From assembly GCA_965240325.2 (NCBI GenBank), contig OZ251224.1, forward strand, positions 620,001-684,000: DNA of 64,000 nt, given 5' to 3'. Shown here one piece after another: positions 20,676 through 30,901 of this stretch. The notes under the pieces were generated by a model. The model ran no database searches. It saw nothing but the letters and a program-made list of their open reading frames with translations, and was not told where the DNA came from. This stretch comes from Rebecca billardiae RCC1528 (lineage: Eukaryota; Haptophyta). The first letter of the stretch is position 1. Every line of letters starts with the position of its first letter. A program made the translations under genes and the position numbers.

Positions 20676-21974
20676 TCACGGTTTCAAGGGCGCGCCGTCC
20701 CGCGCGGTGGGAGAAGACCCGTCGAGGATCGTGTTGCTGGGCGTACGTGATGGGCGCAGCAGATTCGTCGAGAGCACCACGCTCCTGATCGCCTGGCTGA
20801 CACGGCGCTGGCCACCTCCGAGTTTGCTGACGCGCTGCAGCTCATCGTCGGCGGGCGATTGGCTCTGGGTCGAGACATCGCTCTTGAAGAATTTGATCTG
20901 AGGGATGGCGAGGTCGAGCCAGTCGAGCAGCACGGCAAGCTGGGTGAAGAGGTACCTGAAGCGGTTGTACATCTTGTCGGCACCGCGGTAGACGATGAGC
21001 CACACGACGAAGACACACTTGGTGCCGTAGTAGATGTCGTCGTACCGCGAGAGGATCACGTCGGTGAGCCGCTCGAGGACGCTCAGGCAGAACGTGATGA
21101 TCCAGAAGGTGAGCCACTGCTTGTCGTCGTCCTCTGTCACGGTCTCCAGCGCGTGGATCGACGAGATGAACGCGACGAAGATCAGCGCGTACGTGGTCGT
21201 CTCGAAGACGTAGCCGATGCCCTGCGACTTGGTGACGCAGAACTGCGGGTGCGCGCCCGCCTCTCCGCAGAAGGGCCGCGCGGCGACTGCCGACGCCAGC
21301 GCGCCCACGTTCTGGCTGACGATGTTCTTCCACTTCTCCCAATTCGCGAAGCCCGGCAGCAGCTCGCACTTCGGGCGTGGGAACGCGGGCTTCATGTAGC
21401 ACATGTTCGATGGCTCGCACCTCAACGGCATCTTGAGCTCGCACTTGGGCAGCTGGCCAAACTCGTCGAGGTCGGGGCACATGCCAACCGACACGCACGG
21501 ATACCGCGAGCTCTCGGCGAGCGCGGTCACCAGGAGGTTGCACACGGACATGCAGCTTCGAATGTTGAAGGGGCATAGCTCCGAACACTCGATGTCCTCT
21601 GGTGAGTTCTCGTCGAACTTGAGCATCAGCCCGATCACCGTGTCACACAGGTTGCAGCCCGCACCCTCCTTGTGGAGCAGGAACTGCATGGTGAGCTTGG
21701 TGAGCTTCTTGTAGTCCTGGATCGAGCTCGCAAAGCCGAGAACCATCCAGACCATCATCCAAGGCCCCGATGGGACCCAGTCGCCCGTGATGATCTTCGT
21801 GAACACGAATTTGATCGGCTTCAACGCCCATCGTACAGGTGTCGCGGCCGGGTGACGCCACACGACACCAATCGTCGATGTTGCCAGGCGCAAGACACCG
21901 AGGACCGCGTCACGAGCGGCAACCACGGGCTTCAGGATGGGGCTCAGGGCCTTCAGGCCTTCCAGCGGGCGCAT
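20676..21974 (-). CDS. Saposin-like plus REEP/HVA22 membrane protein
   Basis: The ATG at 21974 gives 432 residues. After a first hydrophobic stretch (WMMVWMVLGFASSI) comes a Cys-rich segment with saposin-B-like spacing: CNLCDTVIGLML, further Cys pairs (CSELCPF, CMSVC), and the closing YPCVSVGMC. More Cys residues follow (CELKMPLRCEPSNMC). The C-terminal part matches the TB2/DP1/HVA22 (REEP) family: ALETVTEDDDKQWLTFWII, LERLTDVILSRYDDIYYGTK and YRGADKMYNRFRYLF. REEP proteins are hairpin proteins that shape ER tubules and bind microtubules or lipids; saposin-like folds bind lipids. The fusion suggests an ER protein linking lumenal lipid handling with membrane shaping. The tail is Ser-rich and disordered. 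REEP part firm, saposin part likely. It is divergent from the hydroxylase gene. Confidence 0.75.
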   Translation of the reverse strand: MRPLEGLKALSPILKPVVAARDAVLGVLRLATSTIGVVWRHPAATPVRWALKPIKFVFTKIITGDWVPSGPWMMVWMVLGFASSIQDYKKLTKLTMQFLLHKEGAGCNLCDTVIGLMLKFDENSPEDIECSELCPFNIRSCMSVCNLLVTALAESSRYPCVSVGMCPDLDEFGQLPKCELKMPLRCEPSNMCYMKPAFPRPKCELLPGFANWEKWKNIVSQNVGALASAVAARPFCGEAGAHPQFCVTKSQGIGYVFETTTYALIFVAFISSIHALETVTEDDDKQWLTFWIITFCLSVLERLTDVILSRYDDIYYGTKCVFVVWLIVYRGADKMYNRFRYLFTQLAVLLDWLDLAIPQIKFFKSDVSTQSQSPADDELQRVSKLGGGQRRVSQAIRSVVLSTNLLRPSRTPSNTILDGSSPTARDGAPLKP

Positions 21975-22348
21975 CGTCCGGCGAGGACTGGCGCCGAAGC
22001 GCCCGCGAGTCCCTCGCGCGGGCCGCCACTCGGGGCCCCGACTTCGGTACAGTAATTCCGAGGCAGTCAGCACTCCCGTTGGTCATTTTGGTCTTCGACT
22101 CTTGGTTTCGTCGTCGGTGATTTATTGGCTGTGTATGTTGAGGGAGAATGCGAGATTCGTGGTTCGGCTCATCGACAGGCACTGCTCACCAGTCGTTCGT
22201 GCGGGTGCGTGCGCTTGTCCGCGGACGCAGTCGGCTTTGAGCTTGTGCGGTGCAACTGCACCGGTTGAAAGTCTATGATAGCGAGAAGCCGAGAATCAAT
22301 CCGGCCCCGGCCGCTCGCGTCTTCGAGCTGTCGATCGCGACGAGCGCG
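21975..22348. promoter_or_regulatory. Divergent intergenic region, REEP-like / hydroxylase
   Basis: 374 bases separate the two outward-facing ATGs. ATTGG (inverted CCAAT), read at about 22122, is the only recognisable element, so function is inferred from position. Confidence 0.3.
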
Positions 22349-23730
22349 ATGATTGTGCTCGTGGTCGCGTGCGCTCTGGCCGGGCCGTGGACTCGCCCTG
22401 CCCTGCGGCCGGCCCCACTCGCTCCGGTGCGCTCGCGCGGGCTTCAGCCTCGAGGCTCGACGCTGGACGTCCCCACACGCGGCCCTCCCTCCGCCGAGGG
22501 CGAGGGCGAAGGTGATCGCCTGGCGAGCGACGAGCCCGGCAGCACGGCCGCGTCGCTTGCGCTGCAAGGTGTCCGCTGGGCGCCCTTGGCAGTGGGCGTA
22601 GGATACCTCATCCACCCATCCACACTCGACGATGCCGTCGCCCGCGTGTGGTCCGCGCTCAGCAGCCTCGACGTCGTGCGCCAGCCCATGTTTGAGGCGG
22701 AGGTTGCCGCGGGCTCGTTCTGGGTGTGGATCGTGCTCTTCCTCTCGCTGCACGTGCTGATGGGGCCGAAGGCGGCGGCGCACCGATTCGACCAGCGCAT
22801 GCCGCACGACCCCTGGTCGTTCACGCGCGTCGAAAACTGGCCCGAGTGGGCGTACCCGTTCTTCACGTATCTCGGCTCGATCCAGCTCTGTGCGCGCCGC
22901 AGGGCGCCGCTGCAGCGCCGCATCACGCTGCGAGCGTGACGTGCGCAGGCATGCCCGCCACCATGACCCTCTCACCGCGCGCGCAAATGCGCACGGTCCC
23001 ACCCCGCCTGCTGCCACTGGCGCCACGCGCAGATCACATGGTCCACCCGAAGGCCGCGCTGGAGCTCACGCCGCCCAGCTTTGGCGTGCTGGGCGCGGAG
23101 GTGCTGTGCGGCATCTTCCTGTACGACCTGGCCTTCTACCCGCTGCACTGGCTGCTGCACAACTGCCCGCTGCGGGGCGTGCGCGCTCTGCACGGGTACC
23201 ACCACCGCGCGGGCGAGCGCGCGCTCACCGCGACGGAGACGGTGCAGCACTCCTTCTGGGACGCGTTCCTGCAGGTGGCCGTCAACATTGCCGTGCAGCA
23301 GGTCTCGCCGTTCGCGCCGTTTGGAGGGAAGCACCCGCTCTCGCGCATCATCCACAACATCGTCGTCACCTACCTGCTCTCCGAGTCGCACTCCGGCTAT
23401 GACCTGCCGTGGATGTCGCACCGGCTGTGGCCCGAGCTCTTTGGCGGCGCTCCGCGGCACGAGCGCCACCACCACAACGGCCGCGTGTACTATCATCAGT
23501 TCTTCAAGTACATCGACGATGCGCTCGGCTACGTGGAGGCGGAGTCGCGGGCACAGGCTCTGTCTCCCGCGGTCGATGGGAGGAGCGCGGCCACTTTGGA
23601 CGATTCCGTGAATTACGTGCCGGGAATCGTGCATCTCGCTGATGACGAGACGCGTATTGATGCTGTCGTGGGGGCTGACGCTGATTCCGCCCAGCGAGCG
23701 ACGGAAAACGAAACGTTGTCGGCGAAGTGA
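22349..23730 (+). CDS. Fatty acid hydroxylase superfamily enzyme with N-terminal leader
   Basis: Two exons, 22349-22889 and 23033-23730, give 412 residues; the 143-base intron starts GTGCGCG and ends GCGCAG, and the split codon reads TAT. The start at 22349 gives a hydrophobic leader (MIVLVVACALAGPW) suited to a signal peptide or a plastid-type bipartite leader. Membrane segments follow (WVWIVLFLSLHVLMG; VLCGIFLYDLAFYPLHWLL). The diiron histidine motifs of the sterol desaturase/fatty acid hydroxylase superfamily are present in order: HWLLH, HGYHH, the SESHSGYD region, and HERHHHNGRVYYHQFF. Members use oxygen to hydroxylate or desaturate sterols, fatty acids, carotenoids or alkanes in a membrane; the substrate cannot be told here. 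It shares a divergent promoter region with the REEP-like gene. Confidence 0.8.
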
Positions 23731-24272
23731 TGATACCTGAGACTGAGACCGTTGACGAGTGGCGCTTATCGGCGGTATCCGGCGGCACTAATGGGCGGTA
23801 GTGGATATATACGATCCCGTATAGATCCCGTACCCGGCTGGATCCGCCACTCGCTCTCTCTCTCTCTCGCTGCTAAGCCTAAGTCGAGCTGTCCGCTGCT
23901 AAGTCTTCCAGTCTTCCTCTATCATCTCTCTGACTCTCACAGTCACTCTCTGACGAGTGACTCTCTCTGCTCTGACTCTCTGAGACTCTCTGATGATCGT
24001 CTCTTTCATCATCTCTATAGCTCTCTCTCTCTATTACGACACTAAATACGCATGCTGGATCCGCCACGCCCCGAACCACGACCGGCCGACCGCCCTCCGC
24101 GGTCCGCCGTCGTCGTGCGGACGTCGCGTCACCTCAGCGCTGGCTAGCTGAGTGGCTGTGAGCTGCGCCTGCCCGACTGGCTCGAGGGGCTCCCAGCGGC
24201 GCTGCATCTGGCCACCGTGCCGCGTCGCCGCGGCGTCACGTCGATGGCTGCTGGGCTCGCCGCGTCCTAGCG
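23731..24272. other. CT-rich intergenic stretch
   Basis: Between about 23850 and 24030 one strand is a run of CTCTCT and TCTGACTCTC words. This polypyrimidine tract lies between two convergent genes. No gene seen. Confidence 0.7.
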
Positions 24273-27230
24273 TCATGCGGCGGCCAGCTTGTTCTCCGGG
24301 TCGAGCGCGCGGCACGCGTCGTGCTCGGCGCTGATCAGGCAATCGAGCGGCGCGTGCGGCACGAACGCTGCAGGGCCTGGCGCCGCGCGCTGCGCGCGGC
24401 CGGTGGGCACGCCGCATGCGAATCGCGCGTTCACCGCGTGCGCGCGCAGCGCGAGCTCGAGCACCGCGTCTGAGCCCGGCTGCTCGAAGCGCGCGCCGTA
24501 CTCTCGCACGCGGCCGCTGTGCAGCTTGCCCATGCCGTGCTGCTTCCACGCCACGTGGCGCGCGACGCCGCGCATCTGCGTGGCGGCCGCCCATCCCGCG
24601 CGCCCGCTCTGCGTGCGCGGCATCGCCGCGACCGTGGCAAAGCCCGCCGCCCACAGCCGCGCCTCGAGCTCGCAGTCTACCGCGACCGAGCCCGCCTGGC
24701 CCCGCGCCGCCATCGTCTCGTTGAAGCCGCCCACGTCCACAAACGCCGCCCGCTCGAGCAGCAGCGGGCCCATGTCTGCGCACCGCGCCGCCTCGACCGC
24801 GAGCTCGACGGGCACGTGGGCGGGCGCGGCGGCGGCGGCGCCCGCGCCGCCGGGCGGCTGCACGCGCACCTCCGCCGTCGCGTTGCACCGCGGCTGCAGG
24901 ATGTGCCCCTTGCCGTCGCGCAGCGAGTCGAGGCCAAAGTCGAGGTGCGTGAGGCCGCGCGGCGCCGCCGGGTAGCCAAAGCGATCGTCCGATCGAGCGC
25001 CGCCGCGCGGGCCCGGCAGCGCGCGCGAGAGCACGCCGGCGCGCGCGAGCTGCTCGCGCGAGGGCAGGCGGGCGGCCTCGTGGGGCACGTAGAAGAGCAC
25101 CGCGTTGAAGGAGGCCACCTTGATGGGCACGGGCACATCGGCGCCGCCGTGCGCGCGCAGCAGTGCAAGAGGCCCTGCAAGCCACGCCGCGTCCTGCACA
25201 CCGCGCTCGCGGCCGGCTGGCGGCGAGGCGGTTGGCGCCGCGCGCTGGCGGAGCTGCGCGGCCGCGGCCGCGGCCGCGCCCACCGGCGGGACGGGCGGGT
25301 ACGCGCCGGGCTTGGCGCACGCGCCGGGCACGCCGTCGTCGTCCTGCGCGAAGAGCACGTACTCGCCGCGCGCCATCCACGCCAGACGGTTGTACCCGCG
25401 CAGCTCGTGCACGCTCGGCGAGAGGAGGGCGTAGTCACCGCCGCCGAGCGCTGCGATCCAGCGGGGGGCGTCGCCGAGCGCGTGCGCGCGCGAGTCGACG
25501 TTGACGAGCAGCTCGGCGCGCACGCCCGCCGCGCGCGCGCACTGCGCGTACCCCGCGACGAGCGGCTGTATCGCCAGCTCGTGCGCGCGGCCCGGCGCGT
25601 TGAAGTACTGCAGCACGACGCTCAGCTCGACGGCTTCGGCCGCGGCCGTCCACGGGCTGAGGCAGCTGCCGTCCGCGCACGCGCGCGCGCGGCGCTTGGC
25701 GCTGGCGGCGGGCTCGCGCGCGGCGGCGGCGACGGCGCGCGCGCACGCGCCGCCGAGCGCGGCCGTCACGTTCCCCATCGGCATGCCGCAGTCGACGGGG
25801 CCGAGCGGCGCCCGCGGGTCCCAAGCCAGCTCGGCGCTCGGCGCGCACCGCAGCTCTCGCGCGTTGAACGCGCGCATCGCGCCGAAGATGGCGGCGAAGG
25901 CGTCGGTCGCGGGGTTCTGGTACGCGGCGTCGAAGAAGCGGGCCGCGCGCTTCGTCTGCTGGCACGAGCCGGGCTGCTCCCACGCGAGGTGCGGCTTGAT
26001 CACGCGCACCGACTCGGGCACGTCCGGCGCGGCGATCGCTTTCTCCGCGAGCGGCCGCGTGGCCTCGCCCGGCCGGTGCACCGCGATCTCGAGGAGGAAC
26101 TTCATCGGCCACTGGTTCACGTCGGTCAGGTAGCGCGTGAGGTAGACCGTGGCCCAGCCCGCCAGCCACATCCGCGCCTGGAGCTCGCAGTCGACGTAGA
26201 TCGCGCCGAGCACCCCTTTGGACGCGCCGCGCTCGTCGAAGCCGCGCACGGCGGTAAACGCCTCTCGGCGCACGAGCAGGGGGCCTGCGGGCGAGCACAG
26301 CACGGCCTCCGTGCGCACGCCGACGCGCGGGTCGAAGCAGCGCGGGCGCTCGGACTCGGTGTACGTGGGGCACTGCGTGTGCACCCCCGGGCTCACGTGG
26401 TGGATCGCGTTCTCCTGCAGCCCCACCACGCCCACCTCCTCGCGCAGCCGCAGCACGCGCGTCGCGTTGGCCAGCCAGCCGCACGTGTCGTACCCGTCGT
26501 ACACCGCGACCTGCGGGTTGGGCGCCTCGTCGTCCTGCACGAAGAGGAGGTGCGCGCCGCGCGCCATCCACGCCAGCCGGTTGTACCCGCGCAGCTCGTG
26601 CACGTTCGGCGAGAGCAGCGCGAAGTCCGACTCGCCCAGCACGTCGAGCCACTCGCGCACGTTGCCGTCGGCGTGGTCGCGCGAGTCCACGTTCACGAGC
26701 ACCTCGACCGATAGGCCTGACGAGTTGGCGCACCGGCGGTAGCCCTCGACGAGGGGGCGGATGCCGACGTGGCGGAAGCGGCCGGGCGCGTTGAAGAACT
26801 GCACGATCACCGACAGGTCGACGCGATCTTCTAGCGTGGGTGGGAGCCGTCGCCGAGCTTTGAGCGGCGGGCGCGGAGGCGGTTGCCGGAAGTGCGATGA
26901 AGATCGCTGCGGAGCGGCGATGCTCACGTCGGCAGAGCGCGCGCTGCCACGGCCGGAGGGCTCCGGCTCGCCGGCCAATTCACGCTCGGCGGCGTCTTGC
27001 GCGGCTCCCTCCCACCTGCGAGCCTCGCGCGGCGCAGCGCGAGCATCTGCGACGATCGGTTTGGCCGGCTCGCTCGCGGTGATCGAATGCTGCGAGGTCA
27101 AGCTTAGATGCGCCGAGCGCAGGACCACGGCCAGGCACAGGAGCGCGACTAGGAGGGTGAAGCGCACCGGCAGGGACAGCCCCCGCGAGAGGGGCGCCAA
27201 AGGAGCCTCAACTACACGTCGTGGCGCCAT
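24273..27230 (-). CDS. Type II membrane glycosyltransferase with two tandem GT domains
   Basis: The ATG at 27230 gives 985 residues in one exon. A short basic N-terminus is followed by a membrane anchor (FTLLVALLCLAVVL, about residues 26-39) and a disordered stem, the Golgi type II layout. Two GT-A-like domains repeat the same order. The first (about 135-430) has LSVIVQFFNAPGR, LVNVDSRDH, LLSPNVHELRGYNRLAWMAR, the acidic site LLFVQDDEAP and YVDCELQARMWLAGWATVY. The second (about 535-880) has LSVVLQYFNAPGR, LVNVDSRAH, LLSPSVHELRGYNRLAWMAR, VLFAQDDDGVP and VAVDCELEARLWAAGFATV. The QDDx site fits metal-dependent nucleotide-sugar binding. The repeat clearly arose by internal duplication, and both halves keep the acidic site, so both may be active. 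Donor and acceptor sugars are unknown. Glycosyltransferase: likely. Confidence 0.7.
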   Translation of the reverse strand: MAPRRVVEAPLAPLSRGLSLPVRFTLLVALLCLAVVLRSAHLSLTSQHSITASEPAKPIVADARAAPREARRWEGAAQDAAERELAGEPEPSGRGSARSADVSIAAPQRSSSHFRQPPPRPPLKARRRLPPTLEDRVDLSVIVQFFNAPGRFRHVGIRPLVEGYRRCANSSGLSVEVLVNVDSRDHADGNVREWLDVLGESDFALLSPNVHELRGYNRLAWMARGAHLLFVQDDEAPNPQVAVYDGYDTCGWLANATRVLRLREEVGVVGLQENAIHHVSPGVHTQCPTYTESERPRCFDPRVGVRTEAVLCSPAGPLLVRREAFTAVRGFDERGASKGVLGAIYVDCELQARMWLAGWATVYLTRYLTDVNQWPMKFLLEIAVHRPGEATRPLAEKAIAAPDVPESVRVIKPHLAWEQPGSCQQTKRAARFFDAAYQNPATDAFAAIFGAMRAFNARELRCAPSAELAWDPRAPLGPVDCGMPMGNVTAALGGACARAVAAAAREPAASAKRRARACADGSCLSPWTAAAEAVELSVVLQYFNAPGRAHELAIQPLVAGYAQCARAAGVRAELLVNVDSRAHALGDAPRWIAALGGGDYALLSPSVHELRGYNRLAWMARGEYVLFAQDDDGVPGACAKPGAYPPVPPVGAAAAAAAQLRQRAAPTASPPAGRERGVQDAAWLAGPLALLRAHGGADVPVPIKVASFNAVLFYVPHEAARLPSREQLARAGVLSRALPGPRGGARSDDRFGYPAAPRGLTHLDFGLDSLRDGKGHILQPRCNATAEVRVQPPGGAGAAAAAPAHVPVELAVEAARCADMGPLLLERAAFVDVGGFNETMAARGQAGSVAVDCELEARLWAAGFATVAAMPRTQSGRAGWAAATQMRGVARHVAWKQHGMGKLHSGRVREYGARFEQPGSDAVLELALRAHAVNARFACGVPTGRAQRAAPGPAAFVPHAPLDCLISAEHDACRALDPENKLAAA

Positions 27231-29476
27231 CACGCATCAAGCGGCGACCCCGCCCGCCGCCGGCATCGCAAATGCGCCCGACGCACGATGGCGGGAGTCG
27301 CGGGACATATATCGCACGATGGCGGTGGCAACTCGCAAGCGGGGTGAGGATTCCAGCATGATTCTTGCGCTCTCTCCGGAGGGAGGAGGGCGACTGAGGC
27401 CCAGCTGTTGCTCACTGGCTGGCACTCGGGCACTCTAAAGGGACTGTGGTAGCTCCTCATGCAGCAGCCGCTGTCGCCGTGAGGCCTGGAAGTGTGCAGA
27501 GCCGGTATGCCATGATCCGCGGGCGCAACACCGAGAGAGGTCGTGGAATGCGACACGCGCCGTTCGCTGCTGTGCCTGGTAGCGCTCGGCTATGCTGAAG
27601 CCACTCATAAATGACCCCGTCTGTCAAATGGCCCCACTAGCGAATATCCTTTACAAAGAGGGTGCGGAAAAAGCGCGCTTCATACTCGCTCGAACCCGCG
27701 TTCACTGCTTACGATTGCCGCCTCCTTGGTTGCCGCGCCTGCTTGAAGCGTGCTCTGCGCCTCAGTCTCTCCGCAGTCGTGGAGCGGTCCATTCACTGAA
27801 TCACTGATGATGGCCGTTGAGCAGGTGGCCCATTTGACCGGTCATCAGACCTCTAACAACAGCTGCATCTGGCCCTGGGGCGGGACGCAGCCTGGACTAA
27901 TTCTATGATTTAAAGACACAGGCACGAGGGCGCAGCTCTCCTGATTCGTCTGGGATCGGCGCGGCCTGAGCCCGCCGTGAGTTTGTGGATCATCAGCAGG
28001 CGTGTGCGTTGTCGCCCACTCATCTGATTCTGAAGTCAGGCAACGACGACGATAACATTCAGCACACACTTTTGGCGCACGGCGGACACTTCTAGTGCCA
28101 CTTCTGCGGGCCCCGGAGAATCGGACCATTCAACGGTACGGAGTCAGGCGGGAGAGTATTCCGCCTGCTCAAAAGCATCAGGAACGACTGAATTAAGCTA
28201 GAAACTGTAGAATCTCAATATTAGCAGTATTTTAGGGCAGTCTGTGCAGAATCATACCTGTTATAGCTAATAAGCTATCCAGGTCATCGGACACGGACCA
28301 TATAAGCTAGACGATTCAGTATTTCGCCTGTAGCTAAGCAGACCGTCCGCGGTCCGAACTCACTACAACACCGAAGCCGCCCCACTTCGATGCCGATGGC
28401 TGACAGGCATTCCTTCCTATAGTGGCATAAGAGTAGTAGTAGTCATTCTCTCCGCCGGGCTTAGAGCCATGGTCCAGAAGCCTGATCGTCCTGATCGAGT
28501 GACCGCGTGTCCCGCCACTTCATCATTCAGTCTTCAAGTTCAATCTTGACGAGTGACTGCCGTCGACGGACGGTAGTACGGTGTCACGGTGCGGGTGACC
28601 GCGACGGTGACGGACTAGTGAACGTAGTTAGTGGTCGGGGACTACTCCGGTCTTTATTAAGACTGCGCCAGTCCCGCTGGGACATAAGTCACACTAAATA
28701 AGACCGCGCGGGCGACAGGCCTATTGGCCGATAAAATCTAACGGGTTTTGATTTTAATATAAATTTAATAATATAGTGTAACGCTGCAGCCTAGCTACCC
28801 CAGTACTGTCAATGTACCAATACCATACCCGCGCCGCCGGCGGCGTCCGGCGGTCAGCGACTCAGCGGTGACTGAGTGACTCAGCCAGTACGGCCACCCG
28901 CGGTCCGGCGTCCTGTGACGGTGTGACTGTGACTGTGACTGTGTGACCACTCTCCGGTCGCCGCTGCCGGCCAGCCTGCCGCCGGTCAGCCGGCCCGCGA
29001 ACTTAAAAATTTATTCCGAATTCGGAATTCGGTTCTGACGAATCACTCAATCAGCCGAGCTTCGGCAGCATACTATTACTCGACTGCTGAGCCTACTATG
29101 TTATTGACACATGTTGTCATGCGGACCCGGCGCGTCGCCCGCAGTCTGCGGCCGGCAGGCCGCGCAGGGTCTGACTTAGGAGGCCAATGCCTAATGAGGC
29201 CCGACGCCGTCGGTCATGGCACATAACACATTGACTCAACGAGGCCGGACAAAATGCCCAGCAGCTGTACGCCTGCGCGGCCTTGAAGGTAGGCCCTCGA
29301 CAGATCATGTTCATAGGACGAGCCACTCCTGGCGAGCGCGCACTCACCCTGCGCCGCGACTGCGCAGCGATTCCCGAAACTCGGCCCAGCCCTCCCGGCT
29401 GCACGGTGCGGCGGTGCACAGCAAGAGCTGGGGTGAGAGCTCCCTGTCACGTTGCGGCAAGACACACGGAGAGAAG
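27231..29476. other. Gene-poor intergenic stretch
   Basis: About 2.2 kb with stops in all frames. It contains a fragment of the dispersed repeat family at about 27898-27965 and a small palindrome (CCGAATTCGGAATTCGG, near 29016). No supported gene. Confidence 0.6.
27898..27965 (-). repeat. Fragment of the 62234/63777 repeat family
   Basis: The stretch reading TTCTATGATTTAAAGACACAGG and on through CTCCTGATTCGTC matches part of the inverted pair at 62234-62375 and 63777-63938. It lies in the same orientation as the 62 kb copy and is more diverged. Confidence 0.7.
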
Positions 29477-29761
29477 TCACTTGGGCAACGGTGGAACGAC
29501 AGGGGTTGACGAAGCATCCGCAATTGCCTTCATCTGCGTGATCGACGAGTCCCTCAGGAACAAGGCGACCTTGTCCAAATGCTCCGGGAGGGTGTAAAGC
29601 ACCACCTCGTCCTCGCGGCTGATCGATGCCGTCGTGAAGCGCGGGAAGTACGATGCCACCTTCTTGGTAAGCTGCTCGGCTTCGGTGTACGCCTGGTCGG
29701 ACAGCTGCCGGCGCGTCGGCCGCGCCACCAACATGGCCGCCCTGCGAAGCTGAAGGACCAT
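29477..29761 (-). pseudogene. N-terminal fragment of complex I 30-kDa subunit (NDUFS3/Nad9-like)
   Basis: From the ATG at 29761 the minus strand reads 94 residues. The start is a plausible mitochondrial presequence rich in Arg and hydrophobic residues (MVLQLRRAAMLVARPTRRQL). The next part (SYFPRFTTASISREDEVVLY, then LPEHLDKVALFLRDSSITQM, then KAIADASS) resembles the beginning of the complex I 30-kDa subunit, where a short beta-sheet segment precedes FLRDH..QFK.L.D. The family continues for about 140 more residues with its conserved core, and none of that is found downstream before or after the stop. It is thus a truncated copy or a first exon whose remainder lies elsewhere. A captured gene fragment in a repeat-rich region fits best. 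Family match moderate. Confidence 0.45.
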
Positions 29762-29904
29762 CGCCGATGGCAGCCCTCCAGAAGTCCAGAGCCGTACCGA
29801 GCAACGCGGGCTGCGCGGCTCACGACACAGCCTGTCGCTCGAGTCCGGGAGTCGGGCTGCTCCCACGATGGCGACAAGTGCCCGCGACAACGCGCTAACG
29901 AACT

Positions 29905-30511
29905 ATGGAGCGCTCGTTGGAACTTGACGCCGGTTTGGCGCCCGCGCGGCGAGGGCGACGACGGGCGTACACGGGGCCCGCGGCGGCGGGAAGCGCGCGG
30001 GCGCGGCCGAGAACGGCACGGTCCGGACGCCTCTCGCCAGCCGCGGACGCGCACCGCGCCTCCTCCTCGCACGCTGCTAACTTGATCCGGGTTGAACGGT
30101 GGTTTTGCTGCCGACCAGCTCAAGTTCCACGGCTGGTCAAGGTTCGGCTTGCGACCTCGCCGCTGGTGCTTGCAAGAAGGTACACGAGTTGGTCGAACTC
30201 CCACGCACCCGCTCTGCGCTCGTCGACGCCCTCTGAAGGTGACTCGGGGTGCATGCGGGGCAGTGGAATGCAGTGGTTCGGCGTTGCCTCTCAGTCGTCC
30301 AGCGCGCAGGCCATGTAGCGCGGGTGTGGTGCGCGCATGGCCCGGTAATTCGGTCGCGGCATGTCTGTCTGGGCTGCCCAAGGCCTGCCGCACCGCGAAG
30401 CGAGCGCTCAGGAGCGTGTGCCGACCGTGCCAGCCCCGCCGAGATGGGGCACTTCGCTGGGAAATGCGGTGTCAAGTTCCACCCCCGCTCAAGTTCCAAC
30501 GAGCGCTCCAT
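29905..30511. repeat. Inverted repeat pair, arms at 29905-29925 and 30491-30511
   Basis: The left arm ATGGAGCGCTCGTTGGAACT is matched in reverse complement by the right arm near 30492-30511. A related word, TCAAGTTCCA, also occurs near 30118. The 600-base interior is GC-rich and has no convincing gene. It may be a small fold-back element or two copies of a dispersed repeat in opposite orientation. Confidence 0.6.
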
Positions 30512-30757
30512 ACGCCTGTTCTGCCTCTCACTGTTTCAGTTTGGCTGTTTTTGATGGGGAAAAAACGCCGCATTGCCGGCAGCCCGCAGCCACCCGAATA
30601 CGACACTGATAGCAGCGGCTGATCTGTATCGGCTCGATCAGAAGAATTTGCGGATAGGGGTGAAAATCCCATTTTCTGGCCTGTCCGGGCGGAAAATCCG
30701 GCTGCGCTCAGATCCGCCCCGGACTGGACCCGGACAGCATAGTATCTAGGGACCAGG

Positions 30758-30841
30758 CAATGTTACAACTTCGTTCTCTTCGGATTTGAGCATGGGGCGG
30801 CGCCCCATTCATACAGTCAAAAGATCGCGGTTGTAACATTG
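30758..30841. repeat. Short hairpin element
   Basis: CAATGTTACAAC at 30758-30769 pairs with GTTGTAACATTG at 30830-30841, and a second perfect stem (TGGGGC/GCCCCA around 30794-30807) lies within. The nested structure could fold as RNA or DNA. No known family recognised. Confidence 0.65.
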
Positions 30842-30901
30842 TCCGTGCTCGAGTTCGATGTAGCGGCCTGGGCGAATTAGTGAATTCAAAAACAATTCAT
30901 C

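Noticed and set aside
24519-26714. Plus-strand open frame of about 730 codons opposite the glycosyltransferase
   Set aside because: Composition is an Arg/Ala/His-rich shadow; the minus strand has conserved duplicated domains and a membrane anchor.
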